DNA of 64,000 nucleotides from CAWJKP01 sp963843465 (GTDB lineage Bacteria; Planctomycetota; Planctomycetia; Pirellulales; Thermoguttaceae): assembly GCA_963843465.1 (NCBI GenBank), contig CAWJKP010000001.1, positions 2,108,001 to 2,172,000 of the forward strand. Reading direction: 5' to 3'. The notes under the pieces were generated by a model, which saw nothing but the letters and a program-made list of their open reading frames with translations, was not told where the DNA came from and made no database searches. Below, in pieces: positions 50,016 to 59,730 of the stretch (positions are counted from its first letter, which is position 1; every line of letters begins with the position of its first letter). Both the position numbers and the translations under genes were made by a program.

Positions 50016-52638
50016 TCAGTAACTGGCCACGACCGTTATCTTGCCGCTCAGGCCCTTGAGCGTGACGATTTCCTTGTACCAGAGGGAGGAGGTCCAGGGT
50101 TTCCCGTTCACCGAAACGCTCTGGATCGGCAGGGCTTTCGGGTGCCGGAACCGCAGCAGCACGCTCTGAGGCGGCCTGCGGGAAGGCATTTCGACAGTGG
50201 CGGTGATGTGGCCGTGGTCCACGTCGGAGACGATTTCGTAGCTCGCCGTGCCGAAAAAGGTGGCGCGCTTCGCACGGAGATCTTCTTGCCCTGTTCCAGC
50301 CACGCCCGCGGGGTGGCCCGCGCCAGCCAGAGGTTCTTGCCGTCTTCCATCACCAGCATCGCGCGGACCCGCTCGAGGAACGCCGCCTCCTCGAAAGTCT
50401 TGTCCCTGGCATAGCCCCGGCTCTGCACCTCCCAGAAGATGTATCCGAGATCCGGATCGACTTCCGCTGCGTAGGAATTGTACATGCCTCTTAAGAATAA
50501 CGGCACGTCGTCCAACAGCAGATAGAGGGCCGGGGCGTCGTTGTAGCCGTTCTGCCCGTTCTGCCCGTCCTGGACGAGCCGGTCTTCGTACACATCGAGC
50601 ATCTCCTGAACCACGGGTTCGTTGACGTCATAGATCCCGCACCTGACCAAGAGCAGGCCGCCCATGACGCACTCGAACCAACGACCATCGGCATAGCCGG
50701 AGAAACCGGTATCCATATCCGTGCCCAGACCGCGCATATAGGGTGCAAAGGGCACATAACGGCGATAGGTGCCGTCCCCCACTTTGACCACCGGAGACAG
50801 TGCCATCGAGCGATCGGCCGCCTTGCGGATGTCCTGACGAAAAAGTTCGGCCTGTTGCACGAGTCCGGCATATTGGGCCGCATCTTGCTCGGCAAGGACT
50901 TCCGCGGCCCGCTTCAACCCGGCGTAATACCAGGCGTTGAGGGAAAAGAAGAGCCGCGTGTCGCTGCCGTCGCAGACGTCGATCGGCGGCTCCAGACCAT
51001 GACACCAGGCGTCGGGTGGAATGTCTCGGTTCCACACTTTGCGCTGCTGGAGAATCCAATCGCAGGCCTTCGCCATCCGCGGGCCGGCCTTGTCGAGCCA
51101 AGCAGTGTCGCCGGTCAGGAGGCAGTGCAGCGCGAGCTTTCCAGCACCCGCCCCTGGCCGCCGCCGTGGTGCTGGTCATAGTGAGAGTCCATCCGCTTCA
51201 GGTTGTGACCGGGGGCCGTCAACGGCCCGTCGCCCAGGTCGGCGAGCTTGCCCCAGGGATTCACGTGCTTCACGTAGAACAACCACCAGTTCAAGCCGCC
51301 TCGCGCCACGTCGGCGGAGCCCACCAGGTCCAAGGCCCGGATGTTGGTGGATGTCTCCAACCCGATGGCCGTGTATCCCATCTCCGCTCCGCCGGCCTCG
51401 GCCTTCAAGGGCTCCCAGATGCTGACCAAATAGGTGTCGTCCCTCACTTTGAGCGACCAGCGCTTCAGGTGCCAATCGCCCAATCGCCACTGGGCGACAA
51501 GCTGCTGCTCGGGCACGTCGATCCGCATGGCCGGCTCGTAAGGCGGTTTGGGGAAGGCCGGCATCGCGTTTTTTCCATGGTAGCGTTTCATGGCGGATGC
51601 CCAGCTCGCCTCGGGCTCTGCCCGCGCCTGCTGACGCACCGTGCGCAGACGCTTGGCGGCAAGCTGCGTCTGGAACTGTTCCGCGCTCAGGCCGCTGCGG
51701 GCGTCGGCGATATAGATCCCCACGCTGGGGATGAGGATCGGGCCGCTCTCAAGGTCTCGGGGGGCGAAGGAGACATTGCCGCAACTGGTCCGCAGCGTGA
51801 CGATGGTCCGGCTGTTGACGTCCCCCGCGGTTTGAATCACCGGCACCTTGATGCCTCGCCGGGCGGTTGTTCCTTGCCCGTCCTTCCAAGCGTGCTCTCC
51901 GATTGCCTCCACACCGCCGCCGCTGGAAAGCGGCGTAACGCGGCCGACGTATCCGTTGTACCCTTCCACACAGCCGTCACAACGCCGGCCGGCCTGATGC
52001 GGCGGGAAGGCCCATTGGATTTCCACCGTCATCGGTTGCTTCCACGACGCGCGGCCGAAGGCCCGCACCATGGGAATGCCGACCTTGGGATCGCTGCCCG
52101 AGTAGAGCACTTTCACGCTGTTGATGTCGTTCTGGGACGCGAAGGTGAACACGGTCGCGCCCCGGGGCGTCACGATCGGATCCGCGACGGGCTTGAGCGT
52201 AAACTCCGCCTGCGGACCGAGGCCGAACCCGGGGGCCGACGCCTCCTCGAAGGGTGCGGCGGCAGTCCGCGTCACCAGCCGCAGTTGTCCGGCGCTGGGG
52301 GCCGTTGCCCCGTCGGGGGAGAATTCGACTTCGATGCGCCGGACACTCCGGCGCTCTTCCCACAACAGACCGCAGAGCAACTCGGGCGTGGGATTCAACC
52401 ACCGGGTCTCCATGGGGTTGTTCGCGGCGCCCTTGCGATAGGCGTAGGCCCACGGCGCAATGTCGGACGCCTGGCCTTCGACGGGAGTCGCAGCCAGATC
52501 CCCAGCGAGCGCGGCGGCCGCGACCGCGCCGGCATGACCAGCGTCGTCAGCGCCCGCAGACAGACCGGCGCCCGAAAGCCCGCAGAACAGAAATGCAACC
52601 AGCAGCCTCCCCCTTGGACCGCGTCGAGTCACCGGCAT
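50016..52638 (-). pseudogene. Large secreted glycosidase-like protein with two frameshifts
   Basis: Start ATG 52638 with GGAGG upstream and a signal peptide (RGRLLVAFLFCGLSGAGLSA). Three frames in series make one protein of about 873 residues: the first to about 51130, the second (ALHCLLTGDTAWLDKAGPRM, then WILQQRKVWNRDIPPDAWCH and YVPFAPYMRGLGTDMDTGFS) to about 50270, the third (TFFGTASYEIVSDVDHGHIT, ending KITVVASY). The middle part looks like an (alpha/alpha)6-barrel hydrolase; the family is not certain. The stop codon TGA (50016-50018) lies inside the target duplication of the IS66-like MITE. Indels may be true decay or sequence errors. Confidence 0.7.
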
Positions 52639-52791
52639 AGCACCACCTCCCCAAGGATTGCGGGTTACCTGACACTTGCTCTTCAGACTCCGCTCGGATA
52701 AGCTCCGAGCAGTCATACTCCTCCCATGTTAACCGAGTGACTCGCGAGCTTCCAGTGGGTGCGCCGATCGCCGAAGGAGAGTCTTTTCAGA

Positions 52792-53016
52792 ATGACCAAA
52801 ATCAAGGGTATCCGATTTTTCAAGGCGGTCTCGCCGCTGTCGCGACCGATTGCCGACAGCACGCACCAGATCGACCGGATTGCGCTGATCGTGGCCCGGC
52901 TTGAGCTGGATACGGGTACCGCGGGCGATTCGTACTTGTTGGCGTTGGATTATCCCAACGATGGACCGGGATGGGGTTTCCGCTTTGAGGACAAATACCT
53001 TACAGAGCTGCCCTAA
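52792..53016 (+). pseudogene. Truncated mandelate racemase/muconate lactonizing enzyme (enolase superfamily)
   Basis: From the ATG at 52792 (GGAGAG upstream) the frame reads MTKIKGIRFFKAVSPLSRPI, then ADSTHQIDRIALIVARLELD, the N-terminal capping domain of MR/MLE enzymes. After about 55 residues (DSYLLALDY) the similarity ends, and the frame stops at 74 residues. The catalytic barrel with its KxK and metal ligands is missing, so the gene is a 5' remnant. The tail may derive from another gene's 3' end. Confidence 0.65.
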
Positions 53017-53092
53017 CGGAATTGCGACGGCACAAGCAATGCGATGAATGGCCGGGCTTTGGCCGGCTGAGACCGGCCGTGGCGCCCGCGCG

Positions 53093-55018
53093 CTACCTTT
53101 TCTCCAGCGAGCCCTCCCTCGCCAGCACCGCCAGCAGGACGTAGTAGTTGTCCACCAGCAAGCCTTCGTAGCCCCAAGGCGTGCCGTCCCATGCCTTCCA
53201 GTCGTTGCTCATGCCGTTTGAGCCGAAGCCTTGAAACTGGCCCTTCTCCAGGGCGTCGAGCATGGGGAAGAGGATGCGGTCGGCCTGCTCGCGGCGGCCG
53301 AGATCATAGAGAGCGGCCAGGGTGAAGTAGGCGAAGCAGGCCGAAGCCCCGCCGTTCTGGTAGATCTGGAATCCGTCGGAGTTATCCTCCTTTTGCCCCA
53401 CGCCCCAGCAGTGCTTCGACAAGTCCACGTAGTCTTTTCTGGGGACCGGGATCAGATTGCCCGGCAGACCGAGGTCGAAGCGGTTGTAGCCCACGGCCTT
53501 GATCTTGGCCAACAGGCGATCCATGATGGCGTTGGCCCGGTCCCTGGGGACGAGCCCGTAATGGATGGCGATGCCGTTGACCCAGAGGAAATAGTAGTCG
53601 TGGAGTTGGCCGTCGGCGCTTTTCCAGCCCGCCAAAACGCCGGTGGCCGGATTGTAGAAGGTCTTGAAGTAGGCCCCGCGGAGTTTGTCGGCGGCGGCGC
53701 GATAACGGGCGGCGTCCGCAGTCTTGTCGAGTGTGGCGGCCAGCCGCTCCATGCCGCAAAGCGCGCGGTAGGCCAGGGCGTTGGCATAAGCGTCCTCGTG
53801 GCCGAAGCCGATGGCGTCCCACCAATTGGATGGACGATGCTTGAGACGCGGCGGCCACGATCCGGAATTGCCGCTCTCGATGTATTCGACCAGGCCATTG
53901 CCGTTGCGGTCCGTTGCGAGCATCGTCTCGGCCCACTGCCGGATGCCCGCGTAGTTCTTCGCCAGCCAGACCTTGTCGTGGGTCCCGTCGACGTAGTCCC
54001 AGGCGGCGATCAAGAGGGAAGGATAGGTATCCGCGGCCGCCTCCCGGAACCAGCGGAGACAGTAGTTCGGGCCGGAAATCACAAAATTGGGCAGACCGTA
54101 GGCCGGCATGCCTTCCAGGATCCGATCCAGGCTTTGGCGCACCAGGTCCAGCGCGCCAAGGCCCTCGGCCAGCGGCGGCGAGTGCCGGGCGATGTCGGCG
54201 TACTCGTAGTAGCAGAAGGCGGCGGTGTCGCTGCCCGCATGATTGGCCAATACCCGCAGATCCGGCCTCAATTGGAGGATGCTGAGCCAGTTGCGGCGGA
54301 AGCCGTCGAAGCGGGGATCGCCGGCGATTCCGGCGACGGGCGGATAGATCGCGGCGACTTCCCAGCGATACTCGACCTGCCGCCGGGCGCGTGTCGCCGG
54401 GGGAAACGTGATTCTGACGTAGCCCGCGCCGCCGCGGCCGGCATCGTAGCCCGCGCCGGCCCGGCGGGCATCGTAGCCCAGCGCCGCGTCTTTCCAGTCC
54501 GTCGCGGCGATGCGGAACGTCCCTTGGTCGGGAAGGTGCAGCAGCGCCGGCAGCCGGACGCTGCCGTCCGCGTTTGCCCGGCCCAAGAGCGTCGCGTGGC
54601 AGAGGCGCGGATCGAACTCCAGCACGACCGGTTCGGGCGGATCATCCTCGCTCCAGCGGGAGACGAGCGCCAATTCCTGGTCGCCGAGCTGGAAGGTCCA
54701 GCGGGCGGGGGCGGAGCGGGGAAGCCCCTGCCGGCGATATTCCAGGCTCGTTCCGCTTCGCCTCCCGGTGGTGGGCCGCGGCGCCGGGGCCGGAGGCCTC
54801 AACGCGCTGGGCGGAAATCGGCCCAGCCCCAGGCTATCGACCGACAGGCGGAGCAACTGCGGCCGCGTGGTCGAAAGCTCGACCGTCAGATGCTTGCTCC
54901 GCAGAGCGAAAGACTCCTTGCTTTCGACGATGCTCGCCTTCTGCTGGGCCGCCGGCAACCCCCGAACAAGAGACGTGCTTGCCAAGAGCAATGCGATGGA
55001 GAATGCTTTCACGTTCAT
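53093..55018 (-). CDS. Secreted (alpha/alpha)6-barrel glycoside hydrolase-like protein
   Basis: 641 residues from the ATG at 55018 (GGAG 6 bases upstream), beginning with a signal peptide (MNVKAFSIALLLASTSLVRG). A beta-sandwich N-terminal part (to about 240) includes an odd Gly/Ala/Tyr-rich near-repeat (YDARRAGAGYDAGRGGAGY). The rest has the helical pattern of six-hairpin glycosidases: NYCLRWFREAAADTYPSLLI, then NSGSWPPRLKHRPSNWWDAI and GHEDAYANALAYRAL, ending KAWDGTPWGYEGLLVDNYYV. Relatives include GH15/GH63-type and bacterial alpha-L-rhamnosidase-like enzymes; I cannot choose among them. It is intact, unlike its neighbours on both sides. Confidence 0.75.
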   Translation of the reverse strand: MNVKAFSIALLLASTSLVRGLPAAQQKASIVESKESFALRSKHLTVELSTTRPQLLRLSVDSLGLGRFPPSALRPPAPAPRPTTGRRSGTSLEYRRQGLPRSAPARWTFQLGDQELALVSRWSEDDPPEPVVLEFDPRLCHATLLGRANADGSVRLPALLHLPDQGTFRIAATDWKDAALGYDARRAGAGYDAGRGGAGYVRITFPPATRARRQVEYRWEVAAIYPPVAGIAGDPRFDGFRRNWLSILQLRPDLRVLANHAGSDTAAFCYYEYADIARHSPPLAEGLGALDLVRQSLDRILEGMPAYGLPNFVISGPNYCLRWFREAAADTYPSLLIAAWDYVDGTHDKVWLAKNYAGIRQWAETMLATDRNGNGLVEYIESGNSGSWPPRLKHRPSNWWDAIGFGHEDAYANALAYRALCGMERLAATLDKTADAARYRAAADKLRGAYFKTFYNPATGVLAGWKSADGQLHDYYFLWVNGIAIHYGLVPRDRANAIMDRLLAKIKAVGYNRFDLGLPGNLIPVPRKDYVDLSKHCWGVGQKEDNSDGFQIYQNGGASACFAYFTLAALYDLGRREQADRILFPMLDALEKGQFQGFGSNGMSNDWKAWDGTPWGYEGLLVDNYYVLLAVLAREGSLEKR

Positions 55019-55075
55019 AGCCGACTCCGTTGTCGATGAGTCTATGCTCTGTCCAATGGCCTTCACCGAACGATA

Positions 55076-56506
55076 CTAGCGGCCTCGATTCGTGCCCGGC
55101 GGGTCATAGACGCGAACGGCGGCAATCGGCGTATCCGCGCTGCCGGCGATTTCCAACACGTGTTTGCGCCCCCCAGTCCCTGGGCCAAGGTCACCGTGCT
55201 TTCCACGGTCGCGTCCTTGACGCCGGGCGAAGCGAACTCGTCGACGAAGTGCGGCACCACGCTCCAGGTCACCGTGAAGCGATCGGGCACCGGCTTGACC
55301 TGCGCCAGCATCAGTGCAAAGGCCACGTTCCAGTCCTCCGGCTCGATCACGATCCGGCCGGACCGCGATACGAACCGCCGGTCCGATCGGCCCTCGCCGT
55401 CGGGCCCCGTCCTAGAACCCTGCAGGGTGAAGCGAAACTGCTTGGCGTCTTGCCGGTCCTGGACGGCTTCCATCGTCCAGTCTTCGAGCTGCAGCCGTTT
55501 CTCCGATTTGAGCGGGGCGATTGGGGGAAACTTGCCGCCGGGCTTGGCCCGCGTGCGCGTGAAGCCGTACAGTTCGGGGAACTCCGAAGGCCGGCGGCCG
55601 TCGATCCGCACCGCGGCCGGCGAGGCTGCGCCGGGCTTGACGACCAGGTCCACGCGGTTCCCCTCGAAGGCCAGCCGCAACTTACCTTCGCGCCACGCGA
55701 TGTCCTTGCCCACCTCATAGGTCTTCACGCAGCGGTCGGCCGCCGCGGTGCCAAGGCGCGGGTCGTAACGCAGGTACGCCTTGACGCACTCGGCCATCAA
55801 GAAATCGCCCTGCGCGTTCAGATGCACGCCGTCGATCAAGAGCTGCTTCGGCTGGAGGCCGTTGTCCGTCAGATACCGCTTCCAAAGGCCCCGCTGATCG
55901 CAAAGCTCGGTGCCGTAACGCTTGGCGACCGCCGGCAACCAATTGTGGTTCATGAACGCGCCCCAGTGCTTGCCGTCGGGCGGCCACAGTTTCGCGGGAT
56001 CGGTCTCTTCGCTGAAATCGGCCGGGCTGGTTACGTGGTCGTTCTGCTGGAGGATCTCCGCCGTGGTGCGCTCACGCACGCGCCGGATGATGTCCTCGTA
56101 TTTATCGTGCGCGCCGTAGACGTAGAAGATGAGCAAGTCGGGATAGAACGGGTAGAGGTCGGTCTCGGACGTTCTTGACGAGCAACTGCGAGGCGTAGCC
56201 GCCCAGCGCCCGGTTCTCGATCACCAGGTTCGCATGGGGAAAACGGGCCCGCAAATCGTCGGCCACGGCCTGCCACCACGGCTGCTCGGTAATCGACTGC
56301 CCATAGAACAGGATCCGCACCGTGTTCCGTTTCTGCGGCGTGCTCGTGGCCAGCAGTCGCATGGTACGCTGAATGTTTCGGCCCCAGCCGCTCGTGTCGC
56401 CCAGCGTCGGCGGAGGATACGCCGGCGGCCCGTCGGCGGCGCGGGCTCCACCCGCAATCGTACCCAGAACGAGCAGCAGGCCGGCGAAACACATGGGCTT
56501 GGTCAT
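55076..56506 (-). pseudogene. Secreted SGNH/GDSL hydrolase with two frameshifts
   Basis: Start ATG 56506 with a signal peptide (MTKPMCFAGLLLVLGTIAGG). First frame: NTVRILFYGQSITEQPWWQA with nucleophile Ser71, then ENRALGGYASQLLVKN. Near 56168 the frame changes to ETDLYPFYPDLLIFYVYGAH, then LLIDGVHLNAQGDFLMAE, which carries the catalytic Asp/His of block V. In a G-run near 55175 it changes again, to HVLEIAGSADTPIAAVRVYD, ending PPGTNRGR at 55076. The joined protein has about 476 residues and all catalytic residues, so decay (or error) is limited to two small indels. SGNH enzymes of this kind deacetylate polysaccharides. Confidence 0.7.
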
Positions 56507-56625
56507 GGAGGCAATCTCGGCAGGAATTGCGGGGGTGGGATCTGCGCAGATCCCTATCAGACTATGGCGACGCGTCCGCCGCAAGCTATAAAGTCGGACA
56601 TCGGATTATTTTTGCCCTAAGCCGC

Positions 56626-56774
56626 TCATACCACTTCCCAGCCCGGGCGGTACGTTTCCTTGATGTAGGCCTCGGCTTCGGGCAGGCCTTGGGCCTTTTG
56701 GCTCTGGCAGTCCCACTCGATGCGTCTGCCGCCCACTCGCTGGGACAAGACGCCCAAAAGGGCAATTTCCGTCA
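56626..56774 (-). pseudogene. 3' remnant of a Gfo/Idh/MocA oxidoreductase
   Basis: Read in frame to the stop at 56626, this gives EIALLGVLSQRVGGRRIEWD, then CQSQKAQGLPEAEAYIKETY and RPGWEV. That is the standard C-terminal tail of planctomycete secreted Gfo/Idh/MocA proteins (LTExxLLGNVALRxGRKIxWD-like, ending YRxGWEV). The upstream 350-400 residues are gone and are replaced by the 3' end of the glycosidase-like gene. Confidence 0.65.
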
Positions 56775-59503
56775 CTGTAGCACCAGGTACATCGTGTTGG
56801 CGGGCAGAACGACCGTCGCCTTGCCGCCCGACTGCTTCAATTCGACCGGCGTCCGCGTGGCCATGCCGTTGACGTCCAGGAGGATCGCCTTGCTGAGGCG
56901 GGGATTGGCGATCGAGAGCGAGGCGTCGAGGTTCTCCACCTGAAAGGGCATCTTGCCGCCATCGAGGATGCGGAAGCAATCGCCCTGCTTGCCGTCGATG
57001 CGGGCGCGGAAAGGCGACACGCTCCAGCCCGTGGGCCGGGCCAGCGTGCCCGCTTGCACCAAGAGCTTGCCGGACTTGTTGATCGGTTGGCCGTCCAAGG
57101 CCACGACCACGATGCTGGCGTAGCGGTTGCCGCAGGTGACGGTCACGTCGGCCAGTCGCTGCGGGCCGGCGCCGCCGAGAAAGCCGCAGGCCGCCTGGGC
57201 CGCCGGGGCGTTGATGCGGTAGATGCCTCGGCCGTAGTCCAGCTCGGACTGGCCGGTGATACTGCGGACGGTTTTGCCCTGCCGGTCAATGTACTTGGAC
57301 AAATCGACCGCCGTGCTCTGAGACGCATCGCTGCCGTAGACCACGCGCACGGGCCCGACCCAATAGGCCAGCGGATCGACGACCGTCTTGACGTGGGGAC
57401 TGCGCGGCATACTCGCCTGGTCGCGGTTGGGGTCCCAGCCGGGCTCTTCGCCGATCAGCGGAATCTTGCACTCCCAGAGGTCTTGCAGGCTGCGATGCTC
57501 GACGACGGCCGGTTTGCCCGGGCGCAGCAGGCCCTGGCGGTACAACAGCGCGGCGGCGGGAAACTGCCCGATCTGCATGGGCGTCGAGTAGGTCCACTTG
57601 GTTCTCGGGTCCTGCTGCCAGTCGGGCTCGACGCCGTTGGAGAACCAGCAGGCGGCGCCCAGGCCGGTGAGGGACTGCTGCGCGGCGACCAACAGCGCCG
57701 CCTCCGACTGGTAAAGATTGGGCGGGCACCAGAGGACCTCGGTGAGGATGAAGGGGTGCCCCAGGGGCTGCTTCACGTTGGTCGGCATTTCGAGCGGGCT
57801 GCGGAGCATTGATGCGTCGGAGTAGTAGTGGCCGGCAACGATCAGCCAGCCGTTGCCGCCGCCCTGGTGCATGCCGCCCGTGTAGATGTTGGCGCGATGA
57901 CGTTCGTGGCGCAATCGGCCCAGTACTCGGCGTCCTGGGTCGTCACGAGGTCCACGGTCCGCCAGTTATTGGCATTGATGAGCTGCTTGCAGCCGAGGTC
58001 CTTGCGGAGATACTCGACCATCTCGGCATTGAAGCGGCGCATAGTACGGGCCAGGAATTCCATCTGGTCGGCGATGCGGGCCTTGAAGCCGGGGGACGCG
58101 GCCTTGAGGATGCCGATGTCGCGGCTGAAGTCCCAGATATTGAGCATGCCGGGCCGGCCGGCGGCCCAGTCGTCTGCGCCGAGCATCTTCACGCCCGAGT
58201 AGTTCTGCCAGGCGGCACGGGTCTTCTCCAGCGAGCCGTGCTTCTGGACCAGGAAGTCGGCGTACTGGTGAAGGAAGAGTTTCAGGGCGTCGCCCTTCAG
58301 TCCCATGGTTCCCCACCAGATGAGGCTGTCTTCGTTCTGCAACTGGATGATGGCCACGGCCGGATCGTCGGCGATCCGCAGGCCCGTGTAGGGATTCTTC
58401 CGCGTCGAGAGGGCTTTCATCCAGGCCTTGTAGCCGACCTGAAACTTGGGGTCGAAGTAGACGAGGTCTTCGCACTGGCCGCGCTGCGGGTCGGTCGCGC
58501 CCCAGCTCTTTTGGAGCTGCGTGGAGACGGGCCAATCAGCGCCGGTGAAGGTGTAGATGCCCTCGGCCTTCATGGCCGCCTCGGTCATCAGCAGGGAGTC
58601 CAAATCGTCTTCGTTGACGTCGGTCAACTTCGAGTGCTCGCCCGTGGGCGGGAGCATGGCGAAGACGCGGATCGCGTTGACGCCGTGCTTGGCGAGGAAC
58701 CGCGCCTCGCGGCGCAACTCCTTCATGTCATGTTGCCCGGTGCGCAGGCCGGCGGCCCAGAAACGGATGGGCTGCCCGTCGCCGCGGACGAAACTGTCGC
58801 CGTCCGCACTCTGCTTGATGAACCCGTGCTCGCCGGCCGTCTTCTCGTTCAACGAGCGAAGATCGAGCATCGCGGCGGGGTCGAACTTGTCCGGCTCCGG
58901 CCGAAAGTCCCAGGCCTGCGCCGGATCGAAATCGCGGACCGGCTGCGGCGACTTCTCGCCGGGCTTGTACTTGCCGTTGGGTACGAACTTGCCCGTGGCG
59001 AGCACGAAGCAATCCAAACCGGCGTAGCGATCCGGGCTCTTCAAGCCGCCCAGGTACCAGGTGAGCGTGTGCTTGCCCTGGGTCAGCTCGATCAAGCCCG
59101 CGTCGAACCACGAAGCCTGGCCCGGCCAGAACGGATTTGCATCGGCGGAGATGGGCACCGGGTCCTGGCCCTTGTCGACCGCCACCTCGACGGCGTCTTT
59201 CGCCCCATCCACGCGATAGGCCAGCCCCGAGCCGGGCATGGCCCGTGCCCAAACGTGATACTTGCCCGCCGCCGGGACCTCCACGGCGTATTCCGCGGTG
59301 CCGGTGGGCTGGCCCGGATGGGAGAAACTGCAAATCCACTTGCCTCCGGAAAGGGCGTCGGGATTGACGTTGTTCATGGGCGCGTTGTCCACGAGAGTTT
59401 TCTGGACAGCGTCTTCGGCCTCCACCCAGATGAGTCCTTGGGCGCCGATCGCCCATGACGGGAAGCACACCAATACACAGAGAACCAAAAGCTTTCTCAA
59501 CAT
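56772..59503 (-). pseudogene. Secreted CBM + clan GH-A glycosidase-like protein with one frameshift
   Basis: Start ATG 59503, signal peptide MLRKLLVLCVLVCFPSWAIG. Residues about 24-165 form a CBM6/35-like sandwich (IWVEAEDAVQKTLVDNAPMN, PAAGKYHVWARAMPGSG). The barrel follows: FWAAGLRTGQHDMKELRREA, then acid/base candidate Glu in AIIQLQNEDSLIWWG. Near 57893 the frame shifts and continues NIYTGGMHQGGGNGWLIVAG, with a nucleophile candidate Glu in PFILTEVLW, and ends ATVVLPANTMYLVLQ at 56772. Joined length is about 910 residues. A paralogous C-terminus lies at 63246-64000. Substrate unknown. Confidence 0.7.
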
Positions 59504-59550
59504 TGGTCATTATCCTTTCAGGGGACTGGAGTTCGGGAGGCACACAGGGA

Positions 59551-59670
59551 GTCGAAACGGGGACGCAGCTCGTCTTGACAAGACGGGACGTAGTGTAGTC
59601 GACTTCCGCCATGCCAAGACGAGCGTATCGCCTGGCGGAACCGAACGACTAGCTGCGTCCGCGTTTCAAC
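59551..59670. repeat. Imperfect inverted repeat between the glycosidase and beta-strand genes
   Basis: GTCGAAACGGGGACGCAGCT (59551-59570) matches the reverse complement of 59651-59670 with two mismatches. A CGTCTT-GAC-AAGACG hairpin lies inside. The 13-mer GTTTCAACGCCCC is repeated directly next to the right arm. No clear target duplication is seen, so it may be a degraded palindromic element or a terminator region. Confidence 0.45.
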
Positions 59671-59730
59671 GCCCCGTTTCAACGCCCCGCATGGGCTACG
59701 GCATCTTCGAGGATACATGGTTCGTTCCTC

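Noticed and set aside
52121..52640. Plus-strand frames opposite the frameshifted glycosidase
   Set aside because: Arg/Pro-rich shadows; the minus strand holds the signal peptide and the conserved protein.
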